NCBI GenBank assembly: GCA_014381745.1
Contig: JACNLA010000022.1
Location: 1 to 64,000, forward strand
Source: Actinomycetota bacterium
Lineage (GTDB): Bacteria > Actinomycetota > Acidimicrobiia > Acidimicrobiales > MedAcidi-G1
Direction of reading: 5' to 3'
Length of the DNA stretch: 64,000 bases
This document shows positions 1 to 9,386 of the stretch, in pieces (the stretch's first letter is position 1; every line of letters begins with the position of its first letter). The position numbers and the translations under genes were made by a program. The notes beneath the pieces were generated by a model, which searched no databases, was not told the DNA's origin, and worked only from the letters and a program-made list of their open reading frames with translations.

Positions 1-54
1 CAGAGCGTCCGCCTGAAAAGCGGAAGGTCCCCGGATCGACGCCGGGCCCGACCA
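1..54 (+). tRNA. tRNA-Phe (GAA), 3' part
   Basis: Only the 3' portion lies in the window. The anticodon stem is 8-12 paired with 20-24, and the 7-nt loop 13-19 carries the GAA anticodon at 15-17. The variable region is 25-29, the T stem 30-34 with 42-46, and the 3' acceptor strand 47-53 with discriminator A54. CCA is not encoded. The acceptor 5' strand and most of the D arm lie upstream of the window. T-loop position 54 is A rather than the usual T, a small oddity. Confidence 0.9.
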
Positions 55-62
55 CATCTGAT

Positions 63-88
63 GGAGCCCGCCTCGAGAGGCGGGCTCC
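63..88 (+). terminator. Strong hairpin after tRNA-Phe
   Basis: A perfect 11-bp inverted repeat (63-73 with 78-88) with a 4-nt CGAG loop begins nine bases after the tRNA. The stem is GC-rich but has no T-run behind it, so it is a terminator-like or processing hairpin rather than a textbook intrinsic terminator. Confidence 0.6.
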
Positions 89-129
89 GCCAATTCAGGG
101 TCTCTCTGCCACGACTACGGTCGCCTCCC

Positions 130-930
130 ATGCCGACCGACGAGACCCGGGTGATCCTCGCCGCTGCCAACCTGCGGGACCTGGGTGGGATTCAGACAGC
201 CGACGATCGCCAGGTTCGAAAAGGCCTGCTGTTCAGGGGCGGACACCTGAGCGAACTCGACGAATCCGACATCTCCACCGTGACCGATCTGGGCCTGCGG
301 ACCATCGTTGATCTGCGACGGCCCTCCGAGATCGAGTCCCGTCCCCACCCCGACATGGAAGGCACCGAGATGATCCGCTGTCAGGTGTCCAGCGACGACA
401 ACGAGTTCGCCGTCGTGGCGAACCTGCTCGGCAACACGTCCAGCCACGTGGACGGCCCCGGCATGGTCGAGGACTACTTCCGACGCAACCTCACCGACCG
501 CCTGGACGCTTACCGGCCTGTGTTCCAACTGGCGACCGACCCTGATCGCCTTCCGCTCCTGTTCAACTGCACCGCCGGCAAGGATCGGACCGGCTTCGTT
601 GCCGGAATCCTCCTCAGGTTGCTGGGAGTCGATGCCGACATCGCAATGGCCGACTACCTACTCAGCAACGACGTTCGACGTCACTGGATCGCCGAGCGTG
701 AGCAGCAGCACCGGCAGGTAATCGCCGACAGGCTTGGAGTCGATTCCACAGAGGTGGGCGACAACCACCTGACGGCTCTCCGCTCCCTGCTCTGGTGCCA
801 GGCCCCGTTCCTGGAAGCCGCCTTCTCGACCGTGACAGACACCTGGGGTACGTGGGAGTCATTCCGCCGGAACGGGCTCGGCATCGACGACGACCGGTTC
901 GAGACGTTCACCCATGCAGTTCTGACCTGA
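130..930 (+). CDS. Tyrosine/serine protein phosphatase (IphP-like)
   Basis: A 266-residue cytoplasmic protein of the bacterial tyrosine phosphatase family that hydrolyses phosphotyrosine, or in some members phosphoinositides. The P-loop NCTAGKDRTG carries the nucleophile at about Cys147 and the phosphate-binding Arg at about 153, matching the family pattern HCxxGxxRTG except that Asn replaces His. The N-terminal NLRDLGG and GLLFRGGHLS segments are also typical. An earlier in-frame ATG at 61 lies inside the hairpin behind the tRNA, so I start at the ATG at 130. No operon partner is evident. The substrate cannot be told from sequence. Confidence 0.85.
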   Translation: MPTDETRVILAAANLRDLGGIQTADDRQVRKGLLFRGGHLSELDESDISTVTDLGLRTIVDLRRPSEIESRPHPDMEGTEMIRCQVSSDDNEFAVVANLLGNTSSHVDGPGMVEDYFRRNLTDRLDAYRPVFQLATDPDRLPLLFNCTAGKDRTGFVAGILLRLLGVDADIAMADYLLSNDVRRHWIAEREQQHRQVIADRLGVDSTEVGDNHLTALRSLLWCQAPFLEAAFSTVTDTWGTWESFRRNGLGIDDDRFETFTHAVLT

Positions 931-1018
931 ACCATCCACGCGAAAACCGACGGCGCCGTTGGCACTGTGCCCTCTGTTGTCGCATGATCTGACCCGACCA
1001 CGACCATGAGGTGAGGTA

Positions 1019-2446
1019 ATGACGAACCACGACCAGATCTACATCAACGGCCAGTGGGTGCCGTCCGACGGTGATGGCAGCATCGACGTCGTCAACCCCT
1101 CCGACGAGGAGGTCATCGGGAGCGTCCCGGCGGGAACCGCAGCAGACGTCGACGCAGCGATCGCCGCCGCCCGGGCTGCGTTCCCGGCATGGTCAGCCCT
1201 CCACCTCGAGGAGCGCCTCGGCTACATCGAGGCGCTTGCAGGCCAGCTGGCTGAACGTTCCCCCGAGATCGGCACGCTCATCTCACGTGAGGTCGGCATG
1301 CCCGCCGGGTTGGCGACGATGATCCAGGCTGGAATGCCGGCGGCAACCACCGCCAGCGTCCCGGTCACCGCACGCGCCTTCGCGTTCGAAGAGGACATGG
1401 GTCGCTCCATAGTCACGCGCGAAGCAGTGGGCGTTGTCGGCTGCATCACCCCGTGGAACTACCCGCTGCACCAGATCATGGCCAAGGTCGCCCCCGCCAT
1501 GGCCGTCGGATGCACGGTCGTCCTCAAGCCCAGCGAGGTGGCACCCCTCAACGCCTTCCTGCTGGCCGAGATCATCGACGGCCTCGACTTCCCGCCAGGT
1601 GTGTTCAACCTGGTCTGTGGCGTCGGTCCGGTTGTCGGTGAGGCCATTGCCGCCCATCCCGACGTAGACATGGTGTCGTTCACGGGCTCCACACGGGCCG
1701 GTACCCGTGTCGCCGAGGTTGCCGCTGTCAACGTGACCAGGGTCCACCAGGAACTCGGAGGAAAGTCAGCCAACATCGTCCTCGACGACGCCGACCTGGC
1801 CACCGCCGTGCCGGGCTCAGTCGGTGCCTGCTACCTCAACTCGGGCCAGACCTGCAGCGCCCACACCCGCATGCTCGTTCCCAACGACAAGATGGATGAA
1901 ATCGCCGGGTTGGCGGCAGAGGCGGCCGCAGGCTTCACGGTGGGCCCGGCCGACGACCCGGGCACCCGGCTCGGCCCTCTCGTTTCCCAGGCACAGTGGG
2001 ACCGGGTCCAGGACTACATCCAGAAGGGAATCGACGAGGGAGCAACGCTCGTCACCGGCGGCACCGGCAAGCCCGAGGGCCTCGAAAGCGGCTTCTACGT
2101 CAAGCCGACCGTGTTCGCCAACGTCGACAACTCCATGACCATCGCCCAGGAGGAGATCTTCGGACCGGTGCTGTCGATCATCGGCTACGCCGACGAGGAC
2201 GACGCAGTCCGCATCGCCAACGACACCGAATACGGCCTCTCCGGCGGCGTGTGGGGCACCGACAGGGACCGCGCCCTGGCCGTCGCCAAGCGACTCCGCA
2301 CAGGCGAGGTCGACATGAACGGCGCCTTTCTCAACACCGACGCACCGTTCGGTGGCTACAAGAAGTCAGGAAACGGGCGCGAGTTGGGACGCTTCGGCCT
2401 CGAGGAGTTCCTCGAGGCCAAGCAGATCAACCTGCCCATGGGGTAA
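1019..2446 (+). CDS. NAD(P)-dependent aldehyde dehydrogenase
   Basis: A 475-residue ALDH-superfamily enzyme oxidising an aldehyde to the acid with NAD(P)+. Visible are the cofactor motif FTGSTRAG near residue 221, the general-base Glu at about 245 in ELGGK, and the nucleophilic Cys at about 279 in GQTCSA. Length is normal for the family. The start has a GAGGTGAGGT ribosome site just upstream. It is followed after 113 bp by a ferredoxin and a P450 on the same strand, which suggests one oxidation cassette in which the P450 makes an alcohol or aldehyde that this enzyme finishes. The substrate is unknown. Confidence 0.92.
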   Translation: MTNHDQIYINGQWVPSDGDGSIDVVNPSDEEVIGSVPAGTAADVDAAIAAARAAFPAWSALHLEERLGYIEALAGQLAERSPEIGTLISREVGMPAGLATMIQAGMPAATTASVPVTARAFAFEEDMGRSIVTREAVGVVGCITPWNYPLHQIMAKVAPAMAVGCTVVLKPSEVAPLNAFLLAEIIDGLDFPPGVFNLVCGVGPVVGEAIAAHPDVDMVSFTGSTRAGTRVAEVAAVNVTRVHQELGGKSANIVLDDADLATAVPGSVGACYLNSGQTCSAHTRMLVPNDKMDEIAGLAAEAAAGFTVGPADDPGTRLGPLVSQAQWDRVQDYIQKGIDEGATLVTGGTGKPEGLESGFYVKPTVFANVDNSMTIAQEEIFGPVLSIIGYADEDDAVRIANDTEYGLSGGVWGTDRDRALAVAKRLRTGEVDMNGAFLNTDAPFGGYKKSGNGRELGRFGLEEFLEAKQINLPMG

Positions 2447-2559
2447 CCCGCTACCGCCCGAATTTGCACAGCGCCGGACCCGCACTACCTTCGCGGCACG
2501 TACCGACGTCGGGTCCCGGAACTGGAGCCGACACCACAAATGGAACCGGGGGCACCGTC

Positions 2560-2757
2560 ATGAGGATCAAGGTCGACCGTGACAAGTGCGAGGGGCACAG
2601 CCGCTGCTACTCGCTGGCACCGGACCTGGTCGACGTCGACGACCTGGGCAACGCCTTCGAACTGAACGGCGGCGAGGTGCCCGCCGGCCTGAACGACCGT
2701 GCACAGCTGATCATCGACAACTGTCCCGAGTTCGCCATCGAGATCGTGGAGGACTGA
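2560..2757 (+). CDS. Small 3Fe-4S-type ferredoxin (P450 redox partner)
   Basis: A 65-residue ferredoxin of the type paired with actinobacterial P450s. Cluster ligands are Cys10, Cys16 and Cys55, the last in a CP pair. Position 13, where a fourth ligand would sit, is His (CEGHSRC), which points to a 3Fe-4S cluster or a 4Fe-4S cluster with unusual ligation. The protein is acidic, as expected for an electron donor. It ends 3 bp before the P450 start, so the two are almost certainly co-transcribed. The matching ferredoxin reductase is not in the window. Confidence 0.92.
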   Translation: MRIKVDRDKCEGHSRCYSLAPDLVDVDDLGNAFELNGGEVPAGLNDRAQLIIDNCPEFAIEIVED

Positions 2758-2760
2758 ACC

Positions 2761-3984
2761 GTGACCGACACCGAGCGCTGCCCGATCACCGACCTGGCCA
2801 CCGACTACGACATCTTCGACCCCGACTACGTGAACGATCCCGTTCCAGCATGGTCGGAGATCCGCGAGCAGTGCCCCATCGCCCACACCGAACGCTGGGG
2901 CGGATCTTGGCTGCCAACCAGGTACGACGACGTGCAGGCTCTGGCCAAGATGGTCCCGGAACTGTCGAGCGCCAACCCCGGGCCGATCGTCGTGAACATC
3001 CCCGAGGAGTTTCGCCGTCCCGAACGCGAGGGTTACAACGGTGCCGCACCGATCAGCGCCGACCCACCGGAGCAGACCTGGACACGCAAGGCCCTGTTGC
3101 CACACTTCACGCCCAAGGCCATCGCACCGCAACGAGAGTTCACCGAGAAGCTCTGCCACGAGCTGATCGACGGATTCATCGACAACGGCGGCTGCGACGC
3201 TGCGGTCGACTACGCCCAGCAGATCCCCCCACGTGTCATCGCCCACAAGCTGGGCGTGGACGGCGGCATGGTCGACCAGTTCATCGAATGGGTCCGCGGT
3301 GTGCTCGAGCTGGGCCTCACCGATCCGGAACTACGTCTCAAGTGCGGAGACCTGATCCACGACTATTTCGCGGTTGAGGTCGCAGACCGGCGCGAAAACC
3401 CGCGTGACGATCTCATCACGGCCCTTTGCAACACGGAGGTGGACGGTCATCTGCTACCCGATCAGGTCGTGGTTGGAATGTGCAACCTCCAGCTGGTTGC
3501 CGGCATCGACACCACCTGGTCCTCAATCGGATCAGCCCTGTGGCACTTCGCCGGCCACGATGACGACCGTCGCCGCATGGCAGAGGCCGACGATGACCTC
3601 TGGGGAACAGCTGTCGAGGAGCTTCTGCGGGCCTACTCACCTGTCACCATGGCCCGCACGGTCATGGAACCCGTCGAGATCAGCGGATCCAGCCTGCAGC
3701 CCGGCGACAAGGTCCTCATGAACTTCCCGGGTGCGAACCATGACCCCGAGGTCTTCGATGATCCCGACACCGTCATCCTGGACCGGCAGCGGAACCGCCA
3801 CATTGCCTTCGGTGCCGGCATCCACCGCTGCGCAGGCTCCAATCTGGCCCGAATGGAAATGGACGTGGCGCTGAGAACCTGGTTCGAACGCATCCCCGAG
3901 TTCACGCTGTCGGCCCCCGATGAGGTCACATGGGCCGGTGGCCAGGTAAGGGGACCACGCATCCTGCCGGTCACCTTCGGCTGA
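2761..3984 (+). CDS. Cytochrome P450
   Basis: A 407-residue soluble bacterial P450 that would insert one oxygen atom into an unidentified substrate, using electrons from the adjacent ferredoxin. Visible landmarks are the I-helix AGIDTT at 247-252, the ExxR pair Glu287/Arg290, and the heme loop FGAGIHRCAG with the thiolate ligand Cys357. Start is GTG, 3 bp after the ferredoxin stop. The upstream aldehyde dehydrogenase suggests a hydrophobic alcohol or alkyl substrate such as a terpenoid, sterol chain or fatty compound, but that is inference. A hairpin lies between its stop and the convergent HAD gene. Confidence 0.95.
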   Translation: MTDTERCPITDLATDYDIFDPDYVNDPVPAWSEIREQCPIAHTERWGGSWLPTRYDDVQALAKMVPELSSANPGPIVVNIPEEFRRPEREGYNGAAPISADPPEQTWTRKALLPHFTPKAIAPQREFTEKLCHELIDGFIDNGGCDAAVDYAQQIPPRVIAHKLGVDGGMVDQFIEWVRGVLELGLTDPELRLKCGDLIHDYFAVEVADRRENPRDDLITALCNTEVDGHLLPDQVVVGMCNLQLVAGIDTTWSSIGSALWHFAGHDDDRRRMAEADDDLWGTAVEELLRAYSPVTMARTVMEPVEISGSSLQPGDKVLMNFPGANHDPEVFDDPDTVILDRQRNRHIAFGAGIHRCAGSNLARMEMDVALRTWFERIPEFTLSAPDEVTWAGGQVRGPRILPVTFG

Positions 3985-3999
3985 CCATTTCTGACTGGT

Positions 4000-4016
4000 C
4001 CGGGCCACCACCCCGG
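4000..4016. terminator. Hairpin between convergent genes
   Basis: A short stem CCGGG (4000-4004) with CCCGG (4012-4016) lies in the 40-bp gap between the P450 gene and the convergent HAD gene. There is no T-run. It could serve both strands as a weak terminator. Confidence 0.35.
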
Positions 4017-4024
4017 GCAGAAGA

Positions 4025-4753
4025 TCAGGCCAGCCCCAGTACCGCCGGCAGGTCGACGAGCCTGTCGATGACATGGTCGGCCTCGTCACCATGTTCGTCA
4101 TCGTCGTGAGCGCCACGAAAACGGACCGTCGTCATTCCGAGCGCCCGGGCACCAGCCACATCAGTCCGCTTTAGGTCGCCAACGTGCACGACCCCGGTGG
4201 GATCATCGACCCCAAGACCGGCCAGGGCGTCATGAAAAATTGACGGATGAGGCTTGTAGACCCCGACCTCGTCCGAAAAGGAAGCATGATCGACATGGTC
4301 CAGGATCCCGTGGAAGTCCAGGTATCCGCGAAGGTGAATCCCTCCCGTGAGCGAAGTGTCGCTGACAATCGCCACCCCGATGCCATGCCCTGCCAGCAGC
4401 GAAACGACCTCCGGCGCCCCCGCTACGACGTCCACGACAAGACGGGTGGACGCAACATCAAAGGCATCGGCAAGAGCTCTCTCGTCATCAGCCGATATCA
4501 GACCCGAAAAGGCAACAAAGGCCTCAGCCATCGCCTCCGGTGCCCCGAACTGCCGACCAGCGCGCCACTCCGACTCGAACCTTGACGGAAACGCCTCGAG
4601 CACCTCATCCAGGAGGGTCCCGGAAATGTCGAGTTCACGCTCGTCGACCACCTGCTGCCATGCATCTCGGCGTACCTCCACTCCGCCCGGATCGCTGACC
4701 AGCAGCGTGTTCCAGAGGTCAAACGTGACCGCTGTAGGAGTCAGGGTCGACAC
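4025..4753 (-). CDS. HAD-superfamily hydrolase
   Basis: A 242-residue HAD-fold protein. Motif I FDLWNTL places the nucleophile at Asp12 but has Trp where phosphatases carry the second Asp. Motif II is SDTS about midway, and the C-terminal HVGDLKRTDVAGA segment is motif IV. The overall pattern resembles HDHD3/dehalogenase-like subgroups rather than a classic phosphoglycolate phosphatase. Its start overlaps the 3' end of the malic enzyme gene by 13 bp, so it is the distal gene of that operon. Substrate unknown; phosphatase or housecleaning activity is only possible. Confidence 0.8.
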   Translation of the reverse strand: MSTLTPTAVTFDLWNTLLVSDPGGVEVRRDAWQQVVDERELDISGTLLDEVLEAFPSRFESEWRAGRQFGAPEAMAEAFVAFSGLISADDERALADAFDVASTRLVVDVVAGAPEVVSLLAGHGIGVAIVSDTSLTGGIHLRGYLDFHGILDHVDHASFSDEVGVYKPHPSIFHDALAGLGVDDPTGVVHVGDLKRTDVAGARALGMTTVRFRGAHDDDEHGDEADHVIDRLVDLPAVLGLA

Positions 4754-6144
4754 ACCCCGTCGGAAACGGCGGCTTCTGCCACCGCTTCGGCAACCGCGTA
4801 TGGCACAGACTTGTCAAACACCGATGGCACCACAAACTCGGGCTTCAGGTCGCCGTCGGACACAGACTCGGCGATAGCGCGGGCGGCAGCGATCTTCATG
4901 TTCTCGGTTATGTCCGTGGCCCTTGCGTCAAACGCCCCCCGGAAGATGCCCGGAAATGCCAAAACGTTGTTGATCTGGTTCGGGTAGTCGCTGCGACCAG
5001 TTGCCATGACTGCTGCCAGGCCGTCAGCATCCTCTGGCCTGATCTCCGGCTCGGGGTTGGCCATGGCGAACACGATCGGATTGTGCGCCATCGTCCTCAG
5101 GTCGGCAGCATCGATGAGACCCGGACCGCTGACACCGACGAACACATCGGATCCCCGCAGAACATCCTGGAGGCTCCCCATCTTGCGGTCAGGGTTGGTG
5201 TGCTCTGCAAACCACTCCTTGGCGAAGTTGAGGCCGTCACGTCCCGAGTAGACGGCACCGGCGCGGTCCACTCCAACAAGCTCGCCGACACCCGCGTTGC
5301 GGAGGATCTTTCCTACCGCCACGCCGGCCGCACCCATACCCGCTATCACGACCGAAAGATCTCCAATCTCGCGACCGGTCAACTTGAGCGCATTCCAGAG
5401 CGCCGCCAAAACCACGACGGCAGTCCCGTGCTGGTCATCGTGGAATACCGGGATATCCAGGGCCTCCTTGAGGGCATCCTCGACCTCGAAAGCGGCCGGT
5501 GCTGCAATGTCTTCCAGGTTGATGCCACCGAAACCCGGCGCCAACCGGATGACCGCTTCGATGATCTGCGACGGATCATCCACGTCGAGACAGATCGGGA
5601 AGGCGTCGACCCCGCCAAACTCCTTGAACAAGAGGGCCTTGCCCTCCATGACGGGAAGCGCCGCCTCAGGGCCGATGTCGCCGAGACCCAGGACAGCGGT
5701 GCCGTCGGTGACGATGGCCACCGTGTTCTTCTTGATTGTCAGATCATGCACCCTGGCCGGATCATCGTGGATCGCCATGCACACCCGGGCCACGCCCGGC
5801 GTATAGGCCATTGAGAGGTCGTGTTCATCGCCCACCGAGACCAACGGCAGCACCTCGATCTTGCCGCCCTCGTGCATCTCGAACGTTCGGTCGAACCATG
5901 AGATGACCCGGACGCCATCAAGGGCGTTGACAGCATCAAGCACCGCCTGTGCGTGCGATTCCTCACGGCAGTTGACGACGATGTCGTCGATCAGAAGGTC
6001 GCCCCGGATGTCGAAGCCACCCATCGACATGATGTTGGCACCGGCCTCACCAATGGCGGTGGCTAACCGCCCGAGGGTGTTGGGGACGTTGTCCATCGCC
6101 ACCTTCAGGTTCATTGAGTACGCCGCCGTGGAGAGGAACGCCAT
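4741..6144 (-). CDS. NAD(P)-dependent malic enzyme with N-terminal ACT domain
   Basis: A 467-residue malic enzyme: malate + NAD(P)+ to pyruvate + CO2. Residues about 10-85 form an ACT domain (NVPNTLGRLATAIGEAGANI region), a ligand-binding regulatory module. The malic N-domain follows with the AYTPGVARVC segment, the Lys in VMEGKALLFK and the metal-binding FHDDQHGTA motif. The NAD domain has the dinucleotide motif GMGAAGVAVGK. It lies 49 bp downstream of pyrE on the same strand, at the tail of the purine block. The ACT domain suggests allosteric control by an amino acid or similar ligand (inference). An in-frame ATG ten codons later (6114) is a possible start. Confidence 0.92.
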   Translation of the reverse strand: MAFLSTAAYSMNLKVAMDNVPNTLGRLATAIGEAGANIMSMGGFDIRGDLLIDDIVVNCREESHAQAVLDAVNALDGVRVISWFDRTFEMHEGGKIEVLPLVSVGDEHDLSMAYTPGVARVCMAIHDDPARVHDLTIKKNTVAIVTDGTAVLGLGDIGPEAALPVMEGKALLFKEFGGVDAFPICLDVDDPSQIIEAVIRLAPGFGGINLEDIAAPAAFEVEDALKEALDIPVFHDDQHGTAVVVLAALWNALKLTGREIGDLSVVIAGMGAAGVAVGKILRNAGVGELVGVDRAGAVYSGRDGLNFAKEWFAEHTNPDRKMGSLQDVLRGSDVFVGVSGPGLIDAADLRTMAHNPIVFAMANPEPEIRPEDADGLAAVMATGRSDYPNQINNVLAFPGIFRGAFDARATDITENMKIAAARAIAESVSDGDLKPEFVVPSVFDKSVPYAVAEAVAEAAVSDGVCRP

Positions 6145-6193
6145 GGCCGATGAGCCTACGGCGACCCTGTTGCCGACGCTCGGGTAGTTACGT

Positions 6194-6748
6194 TCAGGGA
6201 CCCTCGTAGGGGAACCCGAGGTCCGGGGCCGTCACAAGCGGTGCAAACGGGATACCAGCGGCCTCGGCAGCCGCACCGCAGGTTCCACCCCTGTCCACAA
6301 CTGAGAGGATCAGCACCGGTTCTGCACCCAGCTCACGCACCACCCTGGCCGCCTCGAGGGGTGAGGTTCCCCTCGTGACCGTGTCCTCACAGATGACAAC
6401 CCGGTCACCTGGAAGCAGGGCTCCGGCCAGGCGACCCTCGACGCCGTGGTCCTTTGAGTCCTTACGGATGCTGAAGGACCGGAGGCTGTGACCCCTGGTG
6501 GCGGCAACCGCTGCTATTCCGAACGCCACCGGGTCGGCTCCTGCGGCCAACCCACCGATGGCTGTCACGTCGCCGGGGATGACCTGGAGCGCCGCATCGG
6601 CGATGAGGAGAATCCCGTCGGACCGGCACGCCGACTGCTTGGCATCACAGAACCAGGTGCTTTGTCGTCCCGACTTGAGCATGAAGTCACCTGTGCGGAT
6701 CGAATGCTCCAGCAGGTGTTCGATCAGAGCGGACCGGCCTTCTCCCAT
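6194..6748 (-). CDS. pyrE: Orotate phosphoribosyltransferase
   Basis: A 184-residue enzyme joining orotate and PRPP to give orotidine 5'-phosphate in pyrimidine synthesis. The PRPP loop VVICEDTVTRGTS is clear, as are the N-terminal FMLKSGRQS strand-loop and the catalytic-loop Lys/His region SIRKDSKDHGVEGRL. It follows purM after 10 bp on the same strand, so pyrimidine and purine genes share a transcript here. The purine genes together supply and consume PRPP, which makes the linkage sensible. No other pyrimidine genes are in the window. Confidence 0.93.
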   Translation of the reverse strand: MGEGRSALIEHLLEHSIRTGDFMLKSGRQSTWFCDAKQSACRSDGILLIADAALQVIPGDVTAIGGLAAGADPVAFGIAAVAATRGHSLRSFSIRKDSKDHGVEGRLAGALLPGDRVVICEDTVTRGTSPLEAARVVRELGAEPVLILSVVDRGGTCGAAAEAAGIPFAPLVTAPDLGFPYEGP

Positions 6749-6758
6749 GGCAGCGACC

Positions 6759-7793
6759 CTAGCGACGGAGGTGAGCCACGCCGGAGCCTCCGACCAACTC
6801 TCCTATGACATGAGCCCGACGGTCATGGACGTCCAGCATGGCAACCACCTCGCCGGCCTCGCTGGCCGGAACAGCCAGAACCATTCCGATCCCCATGTTG
6901 AAGACCCTCTCCATCTCGGCATCGGCCACCCCGCCCATTGCCTGCAACTCCGTGAAGATCCTGGGGGCCTCCCACGAACCGGTGTCGACCACCGCGTCGA
7001 CCGTTCCGCCCAGTACCCGTGGAAGGTTCCCGGGTAACCCCCCACCAGTGATGTGTGCGACTGCGTGAACCTCGTGGGCGGCGATCACCGCCAGAACAGC
7101 AGGTGAGTAAATGAGGCTCGGTGCAAGCAGTTCTTCGGCAAGGCTTGAGTCGGCTCCCTTCCATGCCGGATCGTCGAGGTCCCGACCGGCAACCTCGAAG
7201 ACAAGGTGCCGTGCGAGGGAGAACCCGTTCGAGCGCAGGTTCGGGGACTCCAGGCCCACGAGCACGTCGCCGGCAGCGACTGCCGAACCATCCAGGAGCG
7301 CTGTTCGCTCAACTGCCCCGACGGCAAAGCCGACAAGGTCGAACTGATCGTCGGCCATCACCCCCGGATGCTCAGCCATCTCGCCGCCGATCAGGGCACA
7401 ACCGGCCTCGGAGCATCCGGCAGCTATACCAGAGACCAGTTGCCCGACCGACCCCGGATCGAGTCGTCCGACCGCCAGATAATCGAGGAAGAAGAGGGGC
7501 TCGGCGCCGACACAGACCAGATCGTCTACGCACATCGCAACCAGGTCGCGGCCGATCGTGTCGAGACGACCGGTCTGCCTGGCGATCTCTGCCTTGGTTC
7601 CCACGCCGTCGGTGGCCGAGACAAGCAGCGGATCCCGGTAACCCGACCGGGCGATGTCGAACAGCCCGCCGAACCCTCCGATATCGCCAACCACCTCGGG
7701 CCTGTAGGTGGCTCGAACGAGCGGTTTGATCAACTGGACGGCCTCGTCGCCGGCATCCAGGTCCACCCCGGCTGCCAGATAGTCGTCGACCAT
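6759..7793 (-). CDS. purM: Phosphoribosylformylglycinamidine cyclo-ligase (AIR synthetase)
   Basis: A 344-residue PurM that closes formylglycinamidine ribonucleotide to aminoimidazole ribonucleotide using ATP, step five of purine synthesis. Signature segments are the N-terminal YLAAGVDLDAGDEAV, the VSATDGVGTKAEIA motif, the DDLVCVGAEPLFFLDYLA motif and the HITGGGLPGNLPR region. Length is normal. Its first base coincides with the last base of purF, a one-base overlap that implies translational coupling. Cytoplasmic dimer in the family. Confidence 0.97.
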   Translation of the reverse strand: MVDDYLAAGVDLDAGDEAVQLIKPLVRATYRPEVVGDIGGFGGLFDIARSGYRDPLLVSATDGVGTKAEIARQTGRLDTIGRDLVAMCVDDLVCVGAEPLFFLDYLAVGRLDPGSVGQLVSGIAAGCSEAGCALIGGEMAEHPGVMADDQFDLVGFAVGAVERTALLDGSAVAAGDVLVGLESPNLRSNGFSLARHLVFEVAGRDLDDPAWKGADSSLAEELLAPSLIYSPAVLAVIAAHEVHAVAHITGGGLPGNLPRVLGGTVDAVVDTGSWEAPRIFTELQAMGGVADAEMERVFNMGIGMVLAVPASEAGEVVAMLDVHDRRAHVIGELVGGSGVAHLRR

Positions 7794-9385
7794 CAGGTTC
7801 TTCCGAACAGCCTGGCTGCGTCGTCGGTGGGCAGGTTCCCGTGAGGATCGTCTCTCAGTACGGGCATCGTCCGTTCGGTCCCGTCGCTCATGTCGGCTGC
7901 CTCGAGCAGGCTCTTTGAGAGGTTGACCGGTATCTCGACCGGGTATTCACCGGTGAGACAGGCATCACAGAACCCGGCCCCCACCGCACCCGTCGATGCC
8001 ATGAGGCGGTCGATGGTCAGGTAGGCGAGGCTGTCGACATCCAGGTACTCACGGATCTCGTCGACGGTCAGGTTCGCGGCCAACAGTTCGCCGCGGGCGC
8101 CGGTGTCCATTCCGTAGAAGCAGGGCCAGCGGTACGGCGGTGACGAGATCCGCATGTGTACCTCTGTCGCCCCGGCATCGCGCAGCATCCGCACCATCGC
8201 CCTCGTGGTGGTCCCCCTCACGATCGAGTCGTCAACCACCACCAGGCGCTGACCCTCGGTGCTGTCACGTAGGGGGTTCAACTTCATGCGGACCGCTGCA
8301 GCCCTGAGGGCCTGGGTGGGCGCGATGAACGTGCGGCCTATGTATCGGTTCTTGACAAGGCCCTGGCCGTAGGGGATGCCCGAAGCCCGGGCATAGCCCT
8401 CCGCCGCCGGCATACCCGACTCGGGAACGCCCATGACCAGGTCGGCTTCGACCGGTGCCTGTTCGGCCAGGGCCTCTCCCATTCGCACGCGGGCGTGGTG
8501 GACGTTCTGCCCGTAGAGCACCGCATCGGGCCGCGCGAAGTAGACGAACTCGAACAGGCAGAGTGCCGGCTCGACCACGTCCGGGGAGAACGGGTGGAAG
8601 GAGCGGCATCCCGAACCGTCGATCACGACAACCTCGCCCGGATCCAACTCACGTACCATGTGCGCCCCGATCACGTCCAGGGCCGGGGTCTCTGAAGCCA
8701 GGACCCAACCACCGTCAAGCCTCCCGAGGCAGAGCGGGCGGAATCCGCTGGGATCCCTCACACCGACGATCCGATCACGGTCGGCCAGAACGAGCGAGAA
8801 CGCTCCCCTCAGCGTGGGAAGCACGGCCAGCAGCGCAGCGTCGAAGGCCTCACCGGCCTCAAGCCCGGGCGTTGCCGACAACTCAGCGGCGAGCAGCTCC
8901 GCTATCAGGTCGCTGTCGGAGGTCACCGTTCCCGGCAGCATTCCGGCAGCACCGGCAAGCTCCTCGGTATTGACCAGGTTGCCGTTGTGGCCGAGAGCGA
9001 ACTCGAAGTGGTCGACTCCCCGGTAGACGGGTTGAGCGTTTCGCCATGTGCTGGAGCCCGACGTCGAGTAGCGGGTCTGTCCGATAGCGAGGCCACCAGT
9101 CAACGCAGCCAAGGTGCGGTCATCGAAGGCATTGGAGACGAGGCCCATGTCCTTCACAACGGTGAGGGTCTGACCGTCGCTGACGGCCATGCCCGCCGAT
9201 TCCTGCCCCCTGTGCTGAAGGGCGTAGAGGCCCAGATAGGTGAGGTGGGCCACGGGCTGTCCCGGAGCGAACACGCCGAAGACACCGCAAGCCTCCCTGG
9301 GTGTGTCGTCATCGGCGGAGAGGGGTTCGTCGAGGTCCGAAACGTGTGGTTGGGGGCCCGGGGAACGGCTCGACACCTGCGACAT
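7793..9385 (-). CDS. purF: Amidophosphoribosyltransferase
   Basis: A 530-residue PurF, the committed step of purine synthesis: PRPP + glutamine to phosphoribosylamine. The N-terminal 32 residues precede Cys33 in EACGVFGVFA, so a propeptide is probably removed to expose the catalytic Cys, as in the Bacillus type. The glutaminase domain shows LQHRGQESAG and GHNGNLVN. The PRPP loop VVVDDSIVRGTTT lies in the C-terminal transferase domain. Cys residues near the C-terminus (AGFCDACLTGEYP) may help hold an Fe-S cluster as in the Bacillus enzyme (inference). Start ATG at 9385, one base from the end of purL. Confidence 0.97.
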   Translation of the reverse strand: MSQVSSRSPGPQPHVSDLDEPLSADDDTPREACGVFGVFAPGQPVAHLTYLGLYALQHRGQESAGMAVSDGQTLTVVKDMGLVSNAFDDRTLAALTGGLAIGQTRYSTSGSSTWRNAQPVYRGVDHFEFALGHNGNLVNTEELAGAAGMLPGTVTSDSDLIAELLAAELSATPGLEAGEAFDAALLAVLPTLRGAFSLVLADRDRIVGVRDPSGFRPLCLGRLDGGWVLASETPALDVIGAHMVRELDPGEVVVIDGSGCRSFHPFSPDVVEPALCLFEFVYFARPDAVLYGQNVHHARVRMGEALAEQAPVEADLVMGVPESGMPAAEGYARASGIPYGQGLVKNRYIGRTFIAPTQALRAAAVRMKLNPLRDSTEGQRLVVVDDSIVRGTTTRAMVRMLRDAGATEVHMRISSPPYRWPCFYGMDTGARGELLAANLTVDEIREYLDVDSLAYLTIDRLMASTGAVGAGFCDACLTGEYPVEIPVNLSKSLLEAADMSDGTERTMPVLRDDPHGNLPTDDAARLFGRT

Positions 9386-9386
9386 T

